Below, in pieces: positions 21,401-32,700 of a DNA stretch of 64,000 nt. The DNA is taken from NCBI GenBank assembly GCA_021186555.1, contig JAJKFL010000013.1, positions 41,603,144-41,667,143 of the forward strand. The letters are read 5' to 3'. This stretch comes from Reticulitermes speratus. Its lineage: Eukaryota > Arthropoda > Insecta > Blattodea > Rhinotermitidae. The notes beneath the pieces were generated by a model. It saw only the letters and a program-made list of their open reading frames with translations, searched no databases and was not told where the DNA came from. Each line of letters begins with the position of its first letter. The first letter of the stretch is position 1. Position numbers and translations under genes: made by a program.

Positions 21401-22505
21401 ACATACAAAGTTTTTTTCTTTAGGGTTTTCCTGATCTTAGTTTTATTGTCATTACTGCTAGAAAATTATTGGTTTTGAAATAAGTTCTACCTTCCCTTGA
21501 TACAGGCTCTTCATTTTACATATGTTTCATATTTGTAAATATTCTAACTTCATCTGTGAGTTGTGTGTTAGGGGTCAGCAAGTTGGAATAATTTTTGGGA
21601 GGGGTCCACAGAATTAGTGAGACTTTGTAGGTAGGGTCTATAGTATCAGAACAGGTAAGAAGTGCTGCTACAGAAGACATAAAATTTGCTTTAGATATAA
21701 TTAAATATGGTAAATAAGCTTAATGTGTAATGTGTGTAATATTTTTTAATTATATGTTTGAAGGTATGCTTTGGGTGACAGCAACATTAATGATCCCAAC
21801 TTTGAAAAACTAGATGCAAGTAAGATACCAGATGTTATTCTTGTAAGAAAACGTTATGGTACTAAAGGAGCTGGGAGGCGATTACGTAACTGGAAACTGA
21901 AGCATCTTGCTGAAGAGAATACAAACCTCAACACAGAATCAAAGTAAGTGAATTGTTTATTTGCATGAAGAGACAAATCTATTTGCCTCGTCATGTCTGC
22001 TTACAATGCATAATTTATACCTGGCAGATTAACTACCTGCTGATAAGGCCAGGATTCAACACTGCTGACACTGAAATCCATACTCATAGTGGAGCAAATT
22101 CAGTTCAGTTCATATCTTAACATCTTAGAACCAGGGGCTCTTCTCTGGAAGTAAAAGTGCCTGAGGTTTTAAGCAGACCATTCACCTCAACTAGTGCAGA
22201 GGTTGAGAATGCATGGAGCTATACCCCAACTCCCACATGTCTTCAAGGTTTAGTGCTTAATCAAGGATAGGGACAACTTACGGTTTATTACAACTGTTGT
22301 TTTTTTTAGTGACTACCTTGAATTTCTGGATGATCTGGAGGAAGATCCAGCTTATCGGCAGAATGTGAACATCTTCCGCGATAAAAGCAAGGAGCAGATG
22401 GCTGTGGATGTCGATGACTTGGGAGATGAAACTATTCCTTGTATTACTCTGGAGGAAATGCTGGATGACCTAAATCTGGAAGATGTAGAGATGCATGACA
22501 CATAA
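9417..22505 (+). CDS. NMD3: NMD3, 60S ribosomal subunit export adaptor, 11 coding exons
   Basis: NMD3 binds the late pre-60S subunit and connects it to exportin CRM1 for nuclear export. Coding exons: 9417-9466, 11198-11332, 12314-12464, 13376-13510, 13720-13828, 14037-14187, 17178-17320, 19999-20150, 20231-20346, 21764-21943, 22310-22505. They total 1518 nt, giving 505 residues and a stop at 22503-22505, almost the human length. Every phase agrees and there is no frame break. The N-terminus carries the Cys pairs CCQCG, CVAC and CKGC, with CEDCH further on: the zinc-binding region. Also visible are [52 protein letters not shown] and RRLRNWKLK. The acidic C-terminus contains a Leu-rich [12 protein letters not shown] segment where the export signal lies in homologues. 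The first ATG is chosen because MEYI and the junction ILCC match the family. The fifth intron has a GC donor (13829-13830). Intron 1 carries two LINE remnants, and the intron after exon 6 carries an RTE-type element. The long intron 17321-19998 carries a foldback repeat. Confidence 0.97.
10000..10105 (+). mobile_element. SINE fragment (3' part)
   Basis: GTGAAGCTCACC, AATGCATGG and GTGCTTAATCACAGGGATAACTTTACC are shared with the SINE family. The tRNA-like head is missing. NMD3 intron 1. Confidence 0.6.
10146..11312 (-). mobile_element. LINE remnant (Jockey/CR1-group-like RT C-terminus and 3' UTR)
   Basis: Two overlapping minus-strand frames (11312-10839 and 10836-10471) give [27 protein letters not shown] and [10 protein letters not shown], typical of the C-terminal part of non-LTR reverse transcriptases. 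They are separated by an old frame change. The 3' UTR continues to a short tandem tail of (GAAT)-like units near 10146-10165. The element lies in NMD3 intron 1 in antisense orientation. The catalytic Asp-Asp region is not present. Confidence 0.75.
11480..12000 (-). mobile_element. Second copy of the 10.1-11.3 kb LINE, 3' part
   Basis: The stretch shares with the neighbouring LINE the 3' UTR words (ATAGATCCATA..., GATGTAGAATATGTCAAG) and, further on, decayed coding sequence. It has no open frame of note. Same orientation as the neighbouring copy, in NMD3 intron 1. Confidence 0.55.
14703..16566 (+). mobile_element. RTE-type LINE, 5'-truncated, reverse transcriptase with in-frame stops
   Basis: The coding region runs from about 14703 ([16 protein letters not shown]) through a reverse transcriptase with [25 protein letters not shown] and the catalytic YADD, then the C-terminal [18 protein letters not shown] and GRPRHRWEV. 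Stops TAG and TAA at about 15728-15742 split it into 323- and 189-codon frames. The EEP endonuclease is missing at the 5' end. It ends at TTAG repeats (GAGTTAGTTAG, to 16566); short tandem 3' tails are usual in the RTE clade. Inactive copy in the NMD3 intron after exon 6. Several older copies of the same family lie elsewhere in the window. Confidence 0.88.
16785..16925 (+). mobile_element. SINE fragment (3' part)
   Basis: AAGAATGCATGGAGATGTACC and GTGCTTAATTAAGTACAGGG match the SINE body and tail; the head is decayed. NMD3 intron. Confidence 0.5.
17845..18125. mobile_element. Foldback repeat with hammerhead-like core
   Basis: Arms of about 110 nt are inverted copies (left near 17845-17955, right near 18010-18125), sharing ACATGTACTCC, GATGGCCA and ACCTCTATATTTGAA. 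On the minus strand of the left arm, ACTCC, CTGAAGA, GTC and GGAGT (17899-17932) preserve the hammerhead core and helix I, but helix II and the G of GAAAC are lost. In NMD3 intron 17321-19998. Confidence 0.55.
19515..19590 (+). repeat. Trinucleotide-rich tract (AAC/CAC/ACG)
   Basis: Mixed AGC, AAC, CAC and ACG triplets in a row in an NMD3 intron. Simple-sequence DNA. Confidence 0.6.
22140..22290 (+). mobile_element. SINE fragment (3' part)
   Basis: GAATGCATGGAGCTATACCCC and GTGCTTAATCAAGGATAGGG are shared with the family. It sits just before the last NMD3 exon (22310). Confidence 0.55.
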
Positions 22506-23964
22506 TAGTACAGCTCAGTGCTTGTCTAGTATCAGTAAATGTAAAACAATACTTCCACCTTCAACTGTGACCGCAGGTGGTATAATGTGTCCTGTTATCA
22601 AAGGAAACTCACATTTGATGTCACAATTTATATTCCTGCCCTACAATGTGGCACCACCTATGTGAATCCTAAAGGATGACACTTATGGACAAACAGTAGG
22701 ATTACAAAATTAGTTGACCAAATACAAATCCCATGGAAGATGAGGATTGGGATGCCCAAAACAGAATATGTAACAGGATTACAGGTTCTATAGCCTAGCA
22801 TGTGAAGAAGAAGTAGAAACTTTATTTTAATCTTAAGGGTCCGTCCTCATGGAGTCCCCTAACTTTCAGAACTATCTAGAAATTCTTCACACTACCACCA
22901 TAGTACAACCATATTTTTGACCACACATTGAAATATGTTTTGAATTATGTTCTTTCTGTTGAGATTGTGCTAAGTCATCTGTTTGAGTATGCTATGAACT
23001 AAAAGAGGAAGTAGTAAATCCTGGGCCACATCAGAAATTCCAAACAGTCAGTGATGCATATAAGTTATATTGAGCTTTCCTTCTCTCCTACTTCTGCTAA
23101 TTGTTACAGGAGGACACAAGTATTCAGATGCACAAGACGGAAGGTGTAATGGCTTTTTTGACAAATATATAAATAAATACATACATAAATGAATTTCAGA
23201 TTGAAAGTTCATCCTTCTTTGTAGTTTGTACACTGACTTATAAGTGTACATTCAAGGTGTTGGTATGCTGTACCACTAAATCATTACACTGAAACTGGTT
23301 CATGAATTGCGATATTTAAAGTTCTCTAAAGTGGGTGGGTTTGAACTATGCCACATGCAGGTCCTCATGAACACACCATTAATCACATTACCTACTCAGG
23401 AAATAAGGAGCTGACTGAATATTATTTGACATCTTACACAGATTTAGAAACTTGTGTTTCAATTGCTGATTACACCTAACAGTTCCAATCAAAATTTTAA
23501 AACTGTACCTTTGTTTCAAAAAGGAATGGGCCTAGTAAATTCAGTACACATTGATAATTTATGAACTTTGGAGAATGCACACATTAATAAAATGTCTCCG
23601 CCTTTTCTTCCAACCCCATGTAGTGACCTGTTATGTGGGTGCAGTGTAGAGTGGGAGCATGGAATCTGCAGGTTGTGGCCATTACAGCAAGACAGAAAAG
23701 AGAATGAAACAAACACAGCATTCTGCACCTCACATGGCATCTAACCTCCTCAGCTAAGACTCATAATATTGGCGCATGTGTGTTCATGTTACTGGAACAC
23801 GCAGGAAGGTAAACTTTCATCCCATCAACTGCTCAACAACTGATGCACTTCACCCTCTACAGCTATTGCAGGCCTGTGGTTGAGGAGACCATGAGTGAAG
23901 TTAGGCCATCATGTTATAAAGATGCCACCACTGTTCACTGTCACCAAACGAAACAGCACATTTT

Positions 23965-24190
23965 ACAGTGTGACCAGTGGCAATGGGGACCCCCAAACAT
24001 ACAGAACACTAAGATTTGTTGTGGGTTCTTTTGGACTGGATTTCGTTCTTCTGACAGAAGGCAGTATTCTGGATCCCTGTTATGAGATGTGGGAGTAACT
24101 TTACTCATACTTATAGTGGGGCTCCTGATTATCGAGTGGGGGGGGGGGGGGGGGCAGAACCACTTATCTCCACAACTGAGTATGACAGAC
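23965..24190 (+). repeat. Interspersed repeat, unknown family, copy 1
   Basis: TTTGTTGTGGGTTCTTTTGG, CAGAAGGCAGTA and GGGAGTAACTTT recur at 39640-39860 in the same order. A frame in both copies reads FVVGSFGL, but no known protein is recognised. Contains a 17-base G run at 24138-24154. Confidence 0.6.
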
Positions 24191-25039
24191 CATTATATAT
24201 TGCTACGGTATGTAATGGTAGACACAATTCAATTATGAGGGGGGTCACTAACAAATTGCTGGTTCCAAATGGTCTAATGGAACTGAAAGAAACAGTACAG
24301 TGCTGGATGGATGGAGGAATAGGCAGATTTAGATTATGTATCCCACAGATCCTGATGTTCAAGATTTACAGGAAGTCAATATATCATATCTGGTAATAAG
24401 TGAATGTACAATATATCAAATTCAGAAAACAACTAACACAGATTTTTAAAACTAAATACAACACATTCTGACCATCCTTCACAAATTAGTACACGCAATT
24501 ACAAATACAAAACCACACAAAGATTTATAAATAAAACACTAGGTCAATCAGTTAATCATCCCATACTAATATAAATTCAACAAAATACACAATGTCCTTT
24601 GTATCACATGCCTGAGCATGGCAGCTGTATCACACAGAAAACCTGCATACACTGGGACATCCTTTGACAGCTGCCATGTTCAGTGGCATGGCAGAGGGGA
24701 GGGGACACCTGTTGAAAGTGTAAGTGAAGTGCATTTATTTTAACACTGCTGTAATGTAACTTTTGCTAGAGGACAAACAATTTGTAGGGGAAGCCTGTAT
24801 GTCTTATCCTGCATAGTGAACACTTTCTGACAGACTTTATAGTTAGTAATTGCTGTGACAGGTCTAGCAAAATGTGTGTGGTACAAAAAAACCTGCAGGG
24901 CCTGTACGTCCTTCCAACATTGTTTGTATATAATGGGTTTATAGTCATCTTCAGTACTGCACTGACTGTTAGCACATCAAAGCAGCAATTTCAAATGTCA
25001 AGCTCATAAAGTACTGCTGATTTGAATCTTAGACTTATC

Positions 25040-25660
25040 TGTGATGTATGCAAAACTTTGTGAAATCAGGATGCATCACAATGGGGAAATATTTCCATCT
25101 GAAAGTACTAGGCTAAGGGCACTTCCAAAAACTCAGAATTTGGCTTACAAATTGACAGTCACTTCAACTGGAAAACATGCACTGAATATACTGTTCCTTA
25201 ACTACGTTCAGAATGCTTTCTTAAGAGGACAGTTAAATCACTCTTGACAAAACAAGACCTACAATTAGATTATTTTACTTATTTCCATTCAGTCATGTCA
25301 CATGGAATAATTGTCTGGGGAAATTTACCTGACACCAAGAAAGTATGATATATCTAAAAGAAAATCATAACAACAACAGTATGTGCTAAAAGGAGGCTTT
25401 CCTGTAAGGAAATGTTTAGGAAGTTTAATATTCTTACACTTGCCGGGAAATGCTACCAGTATTGTCATTTGTTGTGGACAACAAAGAACATTTTCAAAGA
25501 AACTCTGATGTACACGAGATTGATATGACCTTTATATGCCACCTACTAACCTCAGTAAATATCAGCAAGACAGAAAATGTACGTATAAACATAGCATTGA
25601 GTCATGTTTGTGTAACCACTGTTGCTGTGGAAAAGCAATAAGTATTACACATTGAGTGTG
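25040..25660 (+). mobile_element. Decayed LINE reverse-transcriptase fragment
   Basis: Conceptual pieces such as ALNILFLNYVQNAFLRGQL, CHLLTSVNISK and LSFVVDNKEHFQRNSDV match in order the C-terminal RT region of the LINE at 10.4-11.3 kb ([15 protein letters not shown] there). Many stops and frame changes show an old copy. It lies between NMD3 and Tace. Confidence 0.6.
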
Positions 25661-26423
25661 TGTCTGTATGCTTAGTTATCCAGCATGCAAAGCGCATGCA
25701 TTGTATTATATTGTCATCTGTGGTCTGTCTGGCTCTACCATATTTTTCCACATTATCTCATAAATGGCATGATTTTTGGAAAAAACATTACTGAATACAA
25801 AATGTGTGTTTTGATTTTCTCTACAAATTTTGTCTAAATCATTTCTCATTCTAAGAATAATTCAGTGAGATGTTATCATACATGTACATAGGTCTTTGTG
25901 TAAAGTACCTGTTATTCGTCAGATTTTAATGAAACTTGAATTTTCTCGACAGATCTTTGAAAAATACTCAAATAACCATATTTCATGAAAATCCATCCAG
26001 TGGGAGCCAAGCTGTACCATGCGGGCAGAGGGACAGATGGGCAGACATAACGAAGCTAATTGTCACTTTTCACAATTCTGTGAACATCCTAAAAATGAGT
26101 TCACTATACTGGAATCCAGTTACTCAATTATGTCCCACCTACCATAAAGAAGCCACTGATAACAGGGGTGGGGGAGGGTGTTCCAAATATTCTTGTACTG
26201 ATTACAGTACATAAAAGACACTTGGGGTTGTTTAATGCATTTCCTGAATATGTCCTCTATGTTATGGAGGATTATTACTTTGACATTATGTGTGACATTC
26301 TTGCATAAATCTAGTGCAATATGAGAGAAAAGGAAAATTTTTAAAATTAATAGCAGCAAGACCTTATCACTTAACTTCTGAGGCAGTAATGTTACAAATG
26401 CCAATAAATAATACATGCCTCAA

Positions 26424-26447
26424 GGGGGGGGGGGGGGGGGGGGGGGG
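26424..26447 (+). repeat. 24-base G homopolymer
   Basis: An uninterrupted run of 24 G followed by a purine-rich GAAGAAAAGAAGGAG stretch. Its exact length is unreliable. It lies about 290 bases beyond the Tace stop. Confidence 0.85.
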
Positions 26448-26734
26448 AAGAAAAGAAGGAGCTGCTCTGTTTTTTTGAAACTACTCTGAGGCTTGAAGGA
26501 ACGTTGAATGTCACATTGGGTTCCACACACACACACACAGTGTACTTGCGGGCAACATATATAGAGTTAATTTGCTACATACACAACATACATAAACAAA
26601 TGAAACCCATCACTAATTCTCATACACTGAATTTTGAAAGCTGCACTGCAAGAACTATTTTGGAGTTGGGTATGAACTGTATGCTGTACGATACTTACAT
26701 AATATTTGTACAGCCAATGCAAACAAACCTAAAA

Positions 26735-29700
26735 TCACATGGGTGTTGCTGTACGGAGGTGCACTGCAGCAGGAGGTCTTTGCTGTGAAACGCTTGCATT
26801 GACTGCATGCCAACTGTTATGCGCATAGAACTCATTGCTGTTCTTCCATTCGGCAGTTGCTTCTTGTGCATTTTTTCTCCTTCGGTCCACATAACTCACT
26901 ACACAACTAGCCGGAATCCAAATGATAGCTGTCACAAGGATCACTGTACCAACAATATTATCCCGCAGAAACACTAGGACTTTGTTTATATTGATGTCTT
27001 CTATAATGTCCCAGAATCTCTCCACTACATCTTGAACTGTCTTCTCACACATCCCCTGCAACACAATGTAATAGGGTGGTTTGACTGGGAGACAGATCTC
27101 TATTGTTTGCTAGGTTCATAAGCCAGTTCACTGTTTCACACAGTTCAAATTAAAATTTACATTGATAGTGGCATTAATCTAATATGTAGATTATATAAGA
27201 CAGCACTCTATATGGATCACGCACTGAAAGAAATTACAGTGATATGATTACATCCCATGAACTTCAACAGGAATGGGAGCTTCATGTTAACCCAAACCTG
27301 GCAGCCTGTGCTCAAAGAGTTCTGGGATTCATCCACTGAGAATCCAGGCCATGCATACAATCTTAAGACTCTGCCCACTAAACCCATTGGTTTGTGACTT
27401 AAAATGAGCGCAGCCTTATGCGGGTATATAAGCAAGTCAAACTGGATGTTTATTCATATTAGAACCCTAATGAAGGAGACAGAGTTGATCTTTGAAACAC
27501 TGGGGTATTTGAAGCACCTGGTTTTCAGGCCAAGATTTTATTGAAATAATCTAACCAACAATCACTCATGGAGTAAATATCAGGTATCAAAACCTTGGGT
27601 CTCCACTCTATATCAAAACAGAAGATATTTAATACTACAAGATGTTTGGAGACAGCCTTTTACATTTTAACATTTTATGTTTCAATAATATACATGTATT
27701 TTAATCTGAATAATTTTAGTGATATTGTATATTAACTAACTGCTGTAAAAAGCTAATGTGTGTACATTTACCATTTGCCGATGTACAATACACTGCTTAT
27801 GTCTTTGTAATATTGGCTCCCTGATGATGGCTACAATCTGTAGCTGAAACATGTAGGAGAGTAAAAATTGCTTTGTGCAGTAGTTGGAACTAAAACCTGT
27901 ATGTGTAAGGCAACTGCACGGAATATATGTAACATGAAGTATATAAACACCAAGATACTTTAACACCAAGCAAAATGGTTATACTGTCAATGCTCAGTCT
28001 AACGTTTCACTTGTGCACCACATATGGGTGGGGTACAAGATGGTGAGGTAACACACTGAGAAACTTTGTCATTTATTTTATATGAAACTCAAACCTACAG
28101 ATACAATAAACTTTCTAGGGAGGGGCTCATATCTCAGTTGAATGATCATGCCTGAAATGCAGCAACTGGCTTATTTTCTGCACCCCTTTAAACTTGCTTA
28201 TTTACCCACACACAATGTTTAAGACCCTTACGTCTTCAGGACTATGTTGGTAACAGATACTTGGGTTGAAACAACATAAATTATATTGGTCTTAAAATGC
28301 AAGCATGAAATTCACTTCTTTATGCATCCATGTGCTCAAATCCTCTCACTCGACAGTTGCAGTCTGTTACATGTTAAAGAGTATAGACAAAATGAAACCA
28401 CTTGAATGGCACTTCTCAATTTAAGACTTTTGATGCCGCTGACAAGAGAGTCTCACAATCCATGCCTTGATAAAAACGCAATGTGGGTCAAAATACTCAA
28501 AACGTTTGGTCAAAACTAGAATGGGTGTGACTTTGGTAGAAGGTATGGACAAGATAAAAAAAAAAGGCCTACTCAAAATGCGTGGTGAGGTCAGAGCTAC
28601 CGTGGATTATATAGAAAATGCAAGTTGTCCATTATCTTTTCAAAGCATAACAGGCAGATTTCAAGACAATTCAGTCACGTTTTTGCTTATCAACTTTGTA
28701 GGTCATACAGTGTTGAATAACAGGATAATTACGAATAATAAGTTAGAACAGGCATAAAAAGAAGCAGGTTCTAACTCATGATCTGTCTGGAGAGACTGAA
28801 TACAATGGCAAGAAAACTTCCAAAGCTAAGATACAAATCCAAGAATGTCTGAGGTGTGACGCAGGAGTGCTGACCATAATACTCTAATATTCTGTGGTCA
28901 GAATTTGCTGCCTGTAGCAGCACCTTATTGCTGCAACACTTATGAAGAACTGCTAACCACTATTCTCTAGTCATAATCTGTTGCTTGTAGCAGTACCTTA
29001 TTGCAGAAACCCTGAATACAAGGTGTTCCATCAGGCAGTATGTCTTGAGGATCAACAGGGAAGCATGTATCATTCAGATTCATGCGACAGCATCGTTTGC
29101 AAGCATCTGCAACTGGGAGGAAAAAACCTTACAATCAGAAAGTCTGAAGATTGACTCAATAATCTGAAATACTTTCTTTAAATAAAAATACAGACAATTC
29201 AGAATTCTGGAACTGCAGTAAATGCTAAAGTTTTCTATTTAAAGCACTTTTGGAATCACATAAATGTGATGAGAACAAAATTTCAATATGGACACCTGAA
29301 GCATGCTTGTTATTATTAAACATTACACTGCCTCAGAGCTGATAGAGAGATGTTTACTGAAACATAACACTTGTCAGATAGCACTCTGGAATTACCACCA
29401 TTCTAAACTTGTTACTGTGATCAAAAAATTATGTTAATCATCACGTCAGGTCTAGTTCTACAGCCAAAATAAAAACTGTGAGAATATTTTTAGTAATAAA
29501 ACAATTACAAGAGGAATTTAGACATCCAAGATGAAGAGCAGAAATCGTTTTAAAATTAATATTTTGCACTGCCATGCCAACCCTTGGCATATACATAAAA
29601 AAACTTTCAATAGAAAACCAGGCAAGCAATGTCTAAGCACTGGACATATTGGCTTGTCAGTGCCCTAGCACAATTTGCCTCACTGTTTCATCCGTCCAGT

Positions 29701-32700
29701 GATACAGAAACAAGTAATTGGTACTAGATGTTAAGGTTTAATACCATAATACCGTAAGACCATGATACTAAGCCACTTCCATTCTCCTTCCATTTCCACA
29801 ATGTATTTCCCTAATTCTTTGCAATGCTATGCTATTTTCTCAAGTGTCTTTTTATCAGGAGATTTTTCCCACCAAAATTTGGTATGCATTCCTCATTACT
29901 TTGCACCATGTCAATAAACTTTAACATGGACTATACTCATACAATACAGAAACAATGATGCAGTGCACTTACTGATGTCACACATGCAGCTCTGCAGACC
30001 TTGAGTCTCACAGTATGGAATACACTTCCCCTTCGACACTGTCCTCTCTCCAGACAAGGTGTCCCATCTGTCATTGCTAAACTGCGTGGACACTCTGATG
30101 AACCGCCTGTGCAGCGTGATTCCTGTTCACACGTTGCCGGCTGTGCATCACGACACTTCATCTGTGCTGGCATAAACTGGCAGTTCTGGCAGCATGGGGA
30201 ATTTTTGTCACTGCACACAGCTCCTTGGTTGCGACGCAGTTTGCAGTTCTTATCACAGCAGGCGTCATTGTCTTCTGTACCCAGTAATCCTGCATCACAT
30301 TCCTCATCACCTTCTACACGCAAGTTGCCACAGAAGGATTCTTCTGGCTCCGAGAAACAGCGCCCTGATTTGGCCTGCAGTACTTTGCGAATTGATCGCA
30401 AACTGCAGGGTGAAAACCTCTACGGGAACAATTTGTAGCTGTTTAACTTTTATCACAGAAAATCTGTTATACGCTCAGACATCAATTTTTATGGGGTCAC
30501 TTCATACCTTTTCTGACAATGGCTGCTCTTTACAGTCACAAACTTTTAGGACAGATATGGCAAACCAGAGACAAAAATATTTGTAAACGGACAGATTTAT
30601 TCAGCATATCTTTAAATGCATTATTTAGAAATCTGTAAATGTTGCTGACCTTACTGCTCATTTACAATAAAAAAATCTACGGTTACAAACAGCAATGTAA
30701 TAAATGAAAATCAACATGCTAATGCTCAAGAGCTACACATTACATTCTCTTCTCTTCTTTAAATATACAACATACTAACATAAGTTTCAAATGATAGTTC
30801 TAGATCTTAGTAATGGGATTCATGCTCTATGTCATGTACCATTTTTGTTTCTATCTCATTATAGGCCTGGACAAGCCCTTTGGGCTCCAGGAGGTAGAGG
30901 CTCTCATAATTTCTAGACAACTGCCACATGAAGGTGGTAAGGTTGTCAGCCCTACACACAGTTATGTTCCAGTACTTTGTACAACAAGGCATTAAAAATG
31001 TATGAAGTTTGATTCGAGCTTCAGGTAAAGCACGGGTTACATTGCACTTACGGGGCATAAATTTCAATGCACCTACCAACTTTTGTGTAGACTTGCCAAT
31101 AACAATTTTAATCAAAATCTGCTGATCAAAGAACAAATATGCAGACAGATGCCTGGACACATGATGTTGCCATTACCTGTTCATTATATGTAACTTGTGT
31201 GAAGAAAGCATTAAAATGCAAAAGTCACAGGCTCAAAACCAACTTACTACAATCCACAGCAAACTGAAATCAAGAGAATCAATGTACAGTACTTCTAACT
31301 CATACATAAAAACAGCTCACCTTATTATTGATATCATATCCACTAACACTATAAGTGTACATGAGGTAGGATCCCCCTTGACTTGCACTGGGGCTACATT
31401 CTGGAATATCAGGATCATGCTCAGAACCCCAGTTGTGACCAAACTCATGTGCAGTGACAAGATCAGCCTCCCTTGTTATAACTCTCTGTCCATAATGATT
31501 CCGACTAGAACTCAACCCAGAGTTCAGGTACAGAGTGTAACCATTCTTGAAGTACTCTGCAACATAAGAAAACCCCTGAGACAAACAGTAACAGTCCACA
31601 GTTTCTCTATAATGCAAAATTCACACATATCCCATTTACTGCACTGTGTAAGGGCTTCACAGCTTACTTTGTCCACTACCTAAACAACACAATGCAGATT
31701 TTGTTGTTTTCAACAGGAAAGGTACTTAACTGCACTTAATCCATACTACCATTATGCACTAATGCAAAATAAAAGTAATCCATGGTCTTGTTTCTTTTCT
31801 GGCAGAATACTGAATTTCCACCTTCTTTCCATAAAACACAATATTCATGATTCTATTAATTCAAATTAAAAAAACTGTGTATCATTAGCAGTCATGCTCA
31901 TGGCTTTCATATGTAAAATTAAACACAGCTTTTTTATATTTTATACTCTGTAATATGAAGTACAGGTGCCTTTCTTTCTAAATTTGAAAATACACATGCC
32001 AATTGTACTGTGGATCTTAATAATACAGTGCACTATCCTACTCAGCTGACTGCTTCTGTCACTTTCTACCAGGCAGTGACAGTTTACCTAGGCTGGACAC
32101 CACCAGTTAATACAAATAAAGTGTAGAAGACAAATCTCCACACAGAAGAAGAGTTAGCAGATAAATCTGGACTACATAAATTATAAAGAACTTGTGCACA
32201 TCAACCTCCATTAATACCCAAAATAATTAACATCTCAGTAGATTATGAAAGGGACAACATACATGAAGATTATTGCCTTCTGGTGCATGATACCATGTAG
32301 TCTTGTAGAAATTTACTGATATTTTTTTATAGAACCTGCTCCAAAAATTGAGGTAGCGGGTTCCTCGGAAACAATTGTACATTTATAGCAGACTACACAG
32401 TGTCACATCCCACAAGACAGCAACTGTTGTAGTCACGACCATGAAAACCTCAAACCTTGATAGCTTACAAGACATGACGTCTCAACTACATGTACATACA
32501 AAATATCTGTCACTATGATACTGTGAACCTAGCAAAGCATTAGCCAATCTAAGGAAGTTCCATATATAAATAGTCTATGAATTCTAGTTCTAAATCTTCC
32601 CTGACTGTGACTAAGGACCACTACATTTATGGCTGACCTGGAGTGCAGATGCCCCCAACAGAGTTGCGTCGGGGAGAGCCAACATAAGCAAGTCCCAGTA

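Larger units (their letters stand above)
22506..26734. other. Convergent intergenic spacer NMD3/Tace
   Basis: This spacer receives the 3' ends of NMD3 (plus) and Tace (minus). AATAAA hexamers occur on the plus strand near 23172 and 24529, either of which could end NMD3, but I cannot choose. It holds a repeat copy at about 23965-24190 with a 17-base G run, a decayed LINE reverse-transcriptase fragment (about 25040-25660) and a 24-base G run at 26424-26447. I see no host gene in it. Confidence 0.55.

Noticed and set aside
26424..26447. G24 run as a functional G-quadruplex regulatory element
   Set aside because: Homopolymer lengths look unreliable here, and nothing ties it to the Tace 3' end beyond proximity.
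27280..27400. Second tRNA-derived SINE family on the minus strand
   Set aside because: A TTTAGTGGGCAGAGTC / GGATTC pair loosely resembles A and B boxes, but there is no second copy in the window and the match is weak.
30001..30586. Two plus-strand frames of 130-145 codons
   Set aside because: They lie opposite the Tace disintegrin/Cys-rich exon and mirror its composition; they are antisense shadows.
31195..31683. 162-codon plus-strand frame
   Set aside because: Antisense to the Tace zinc-motif exon (31321-31556); no independent support.
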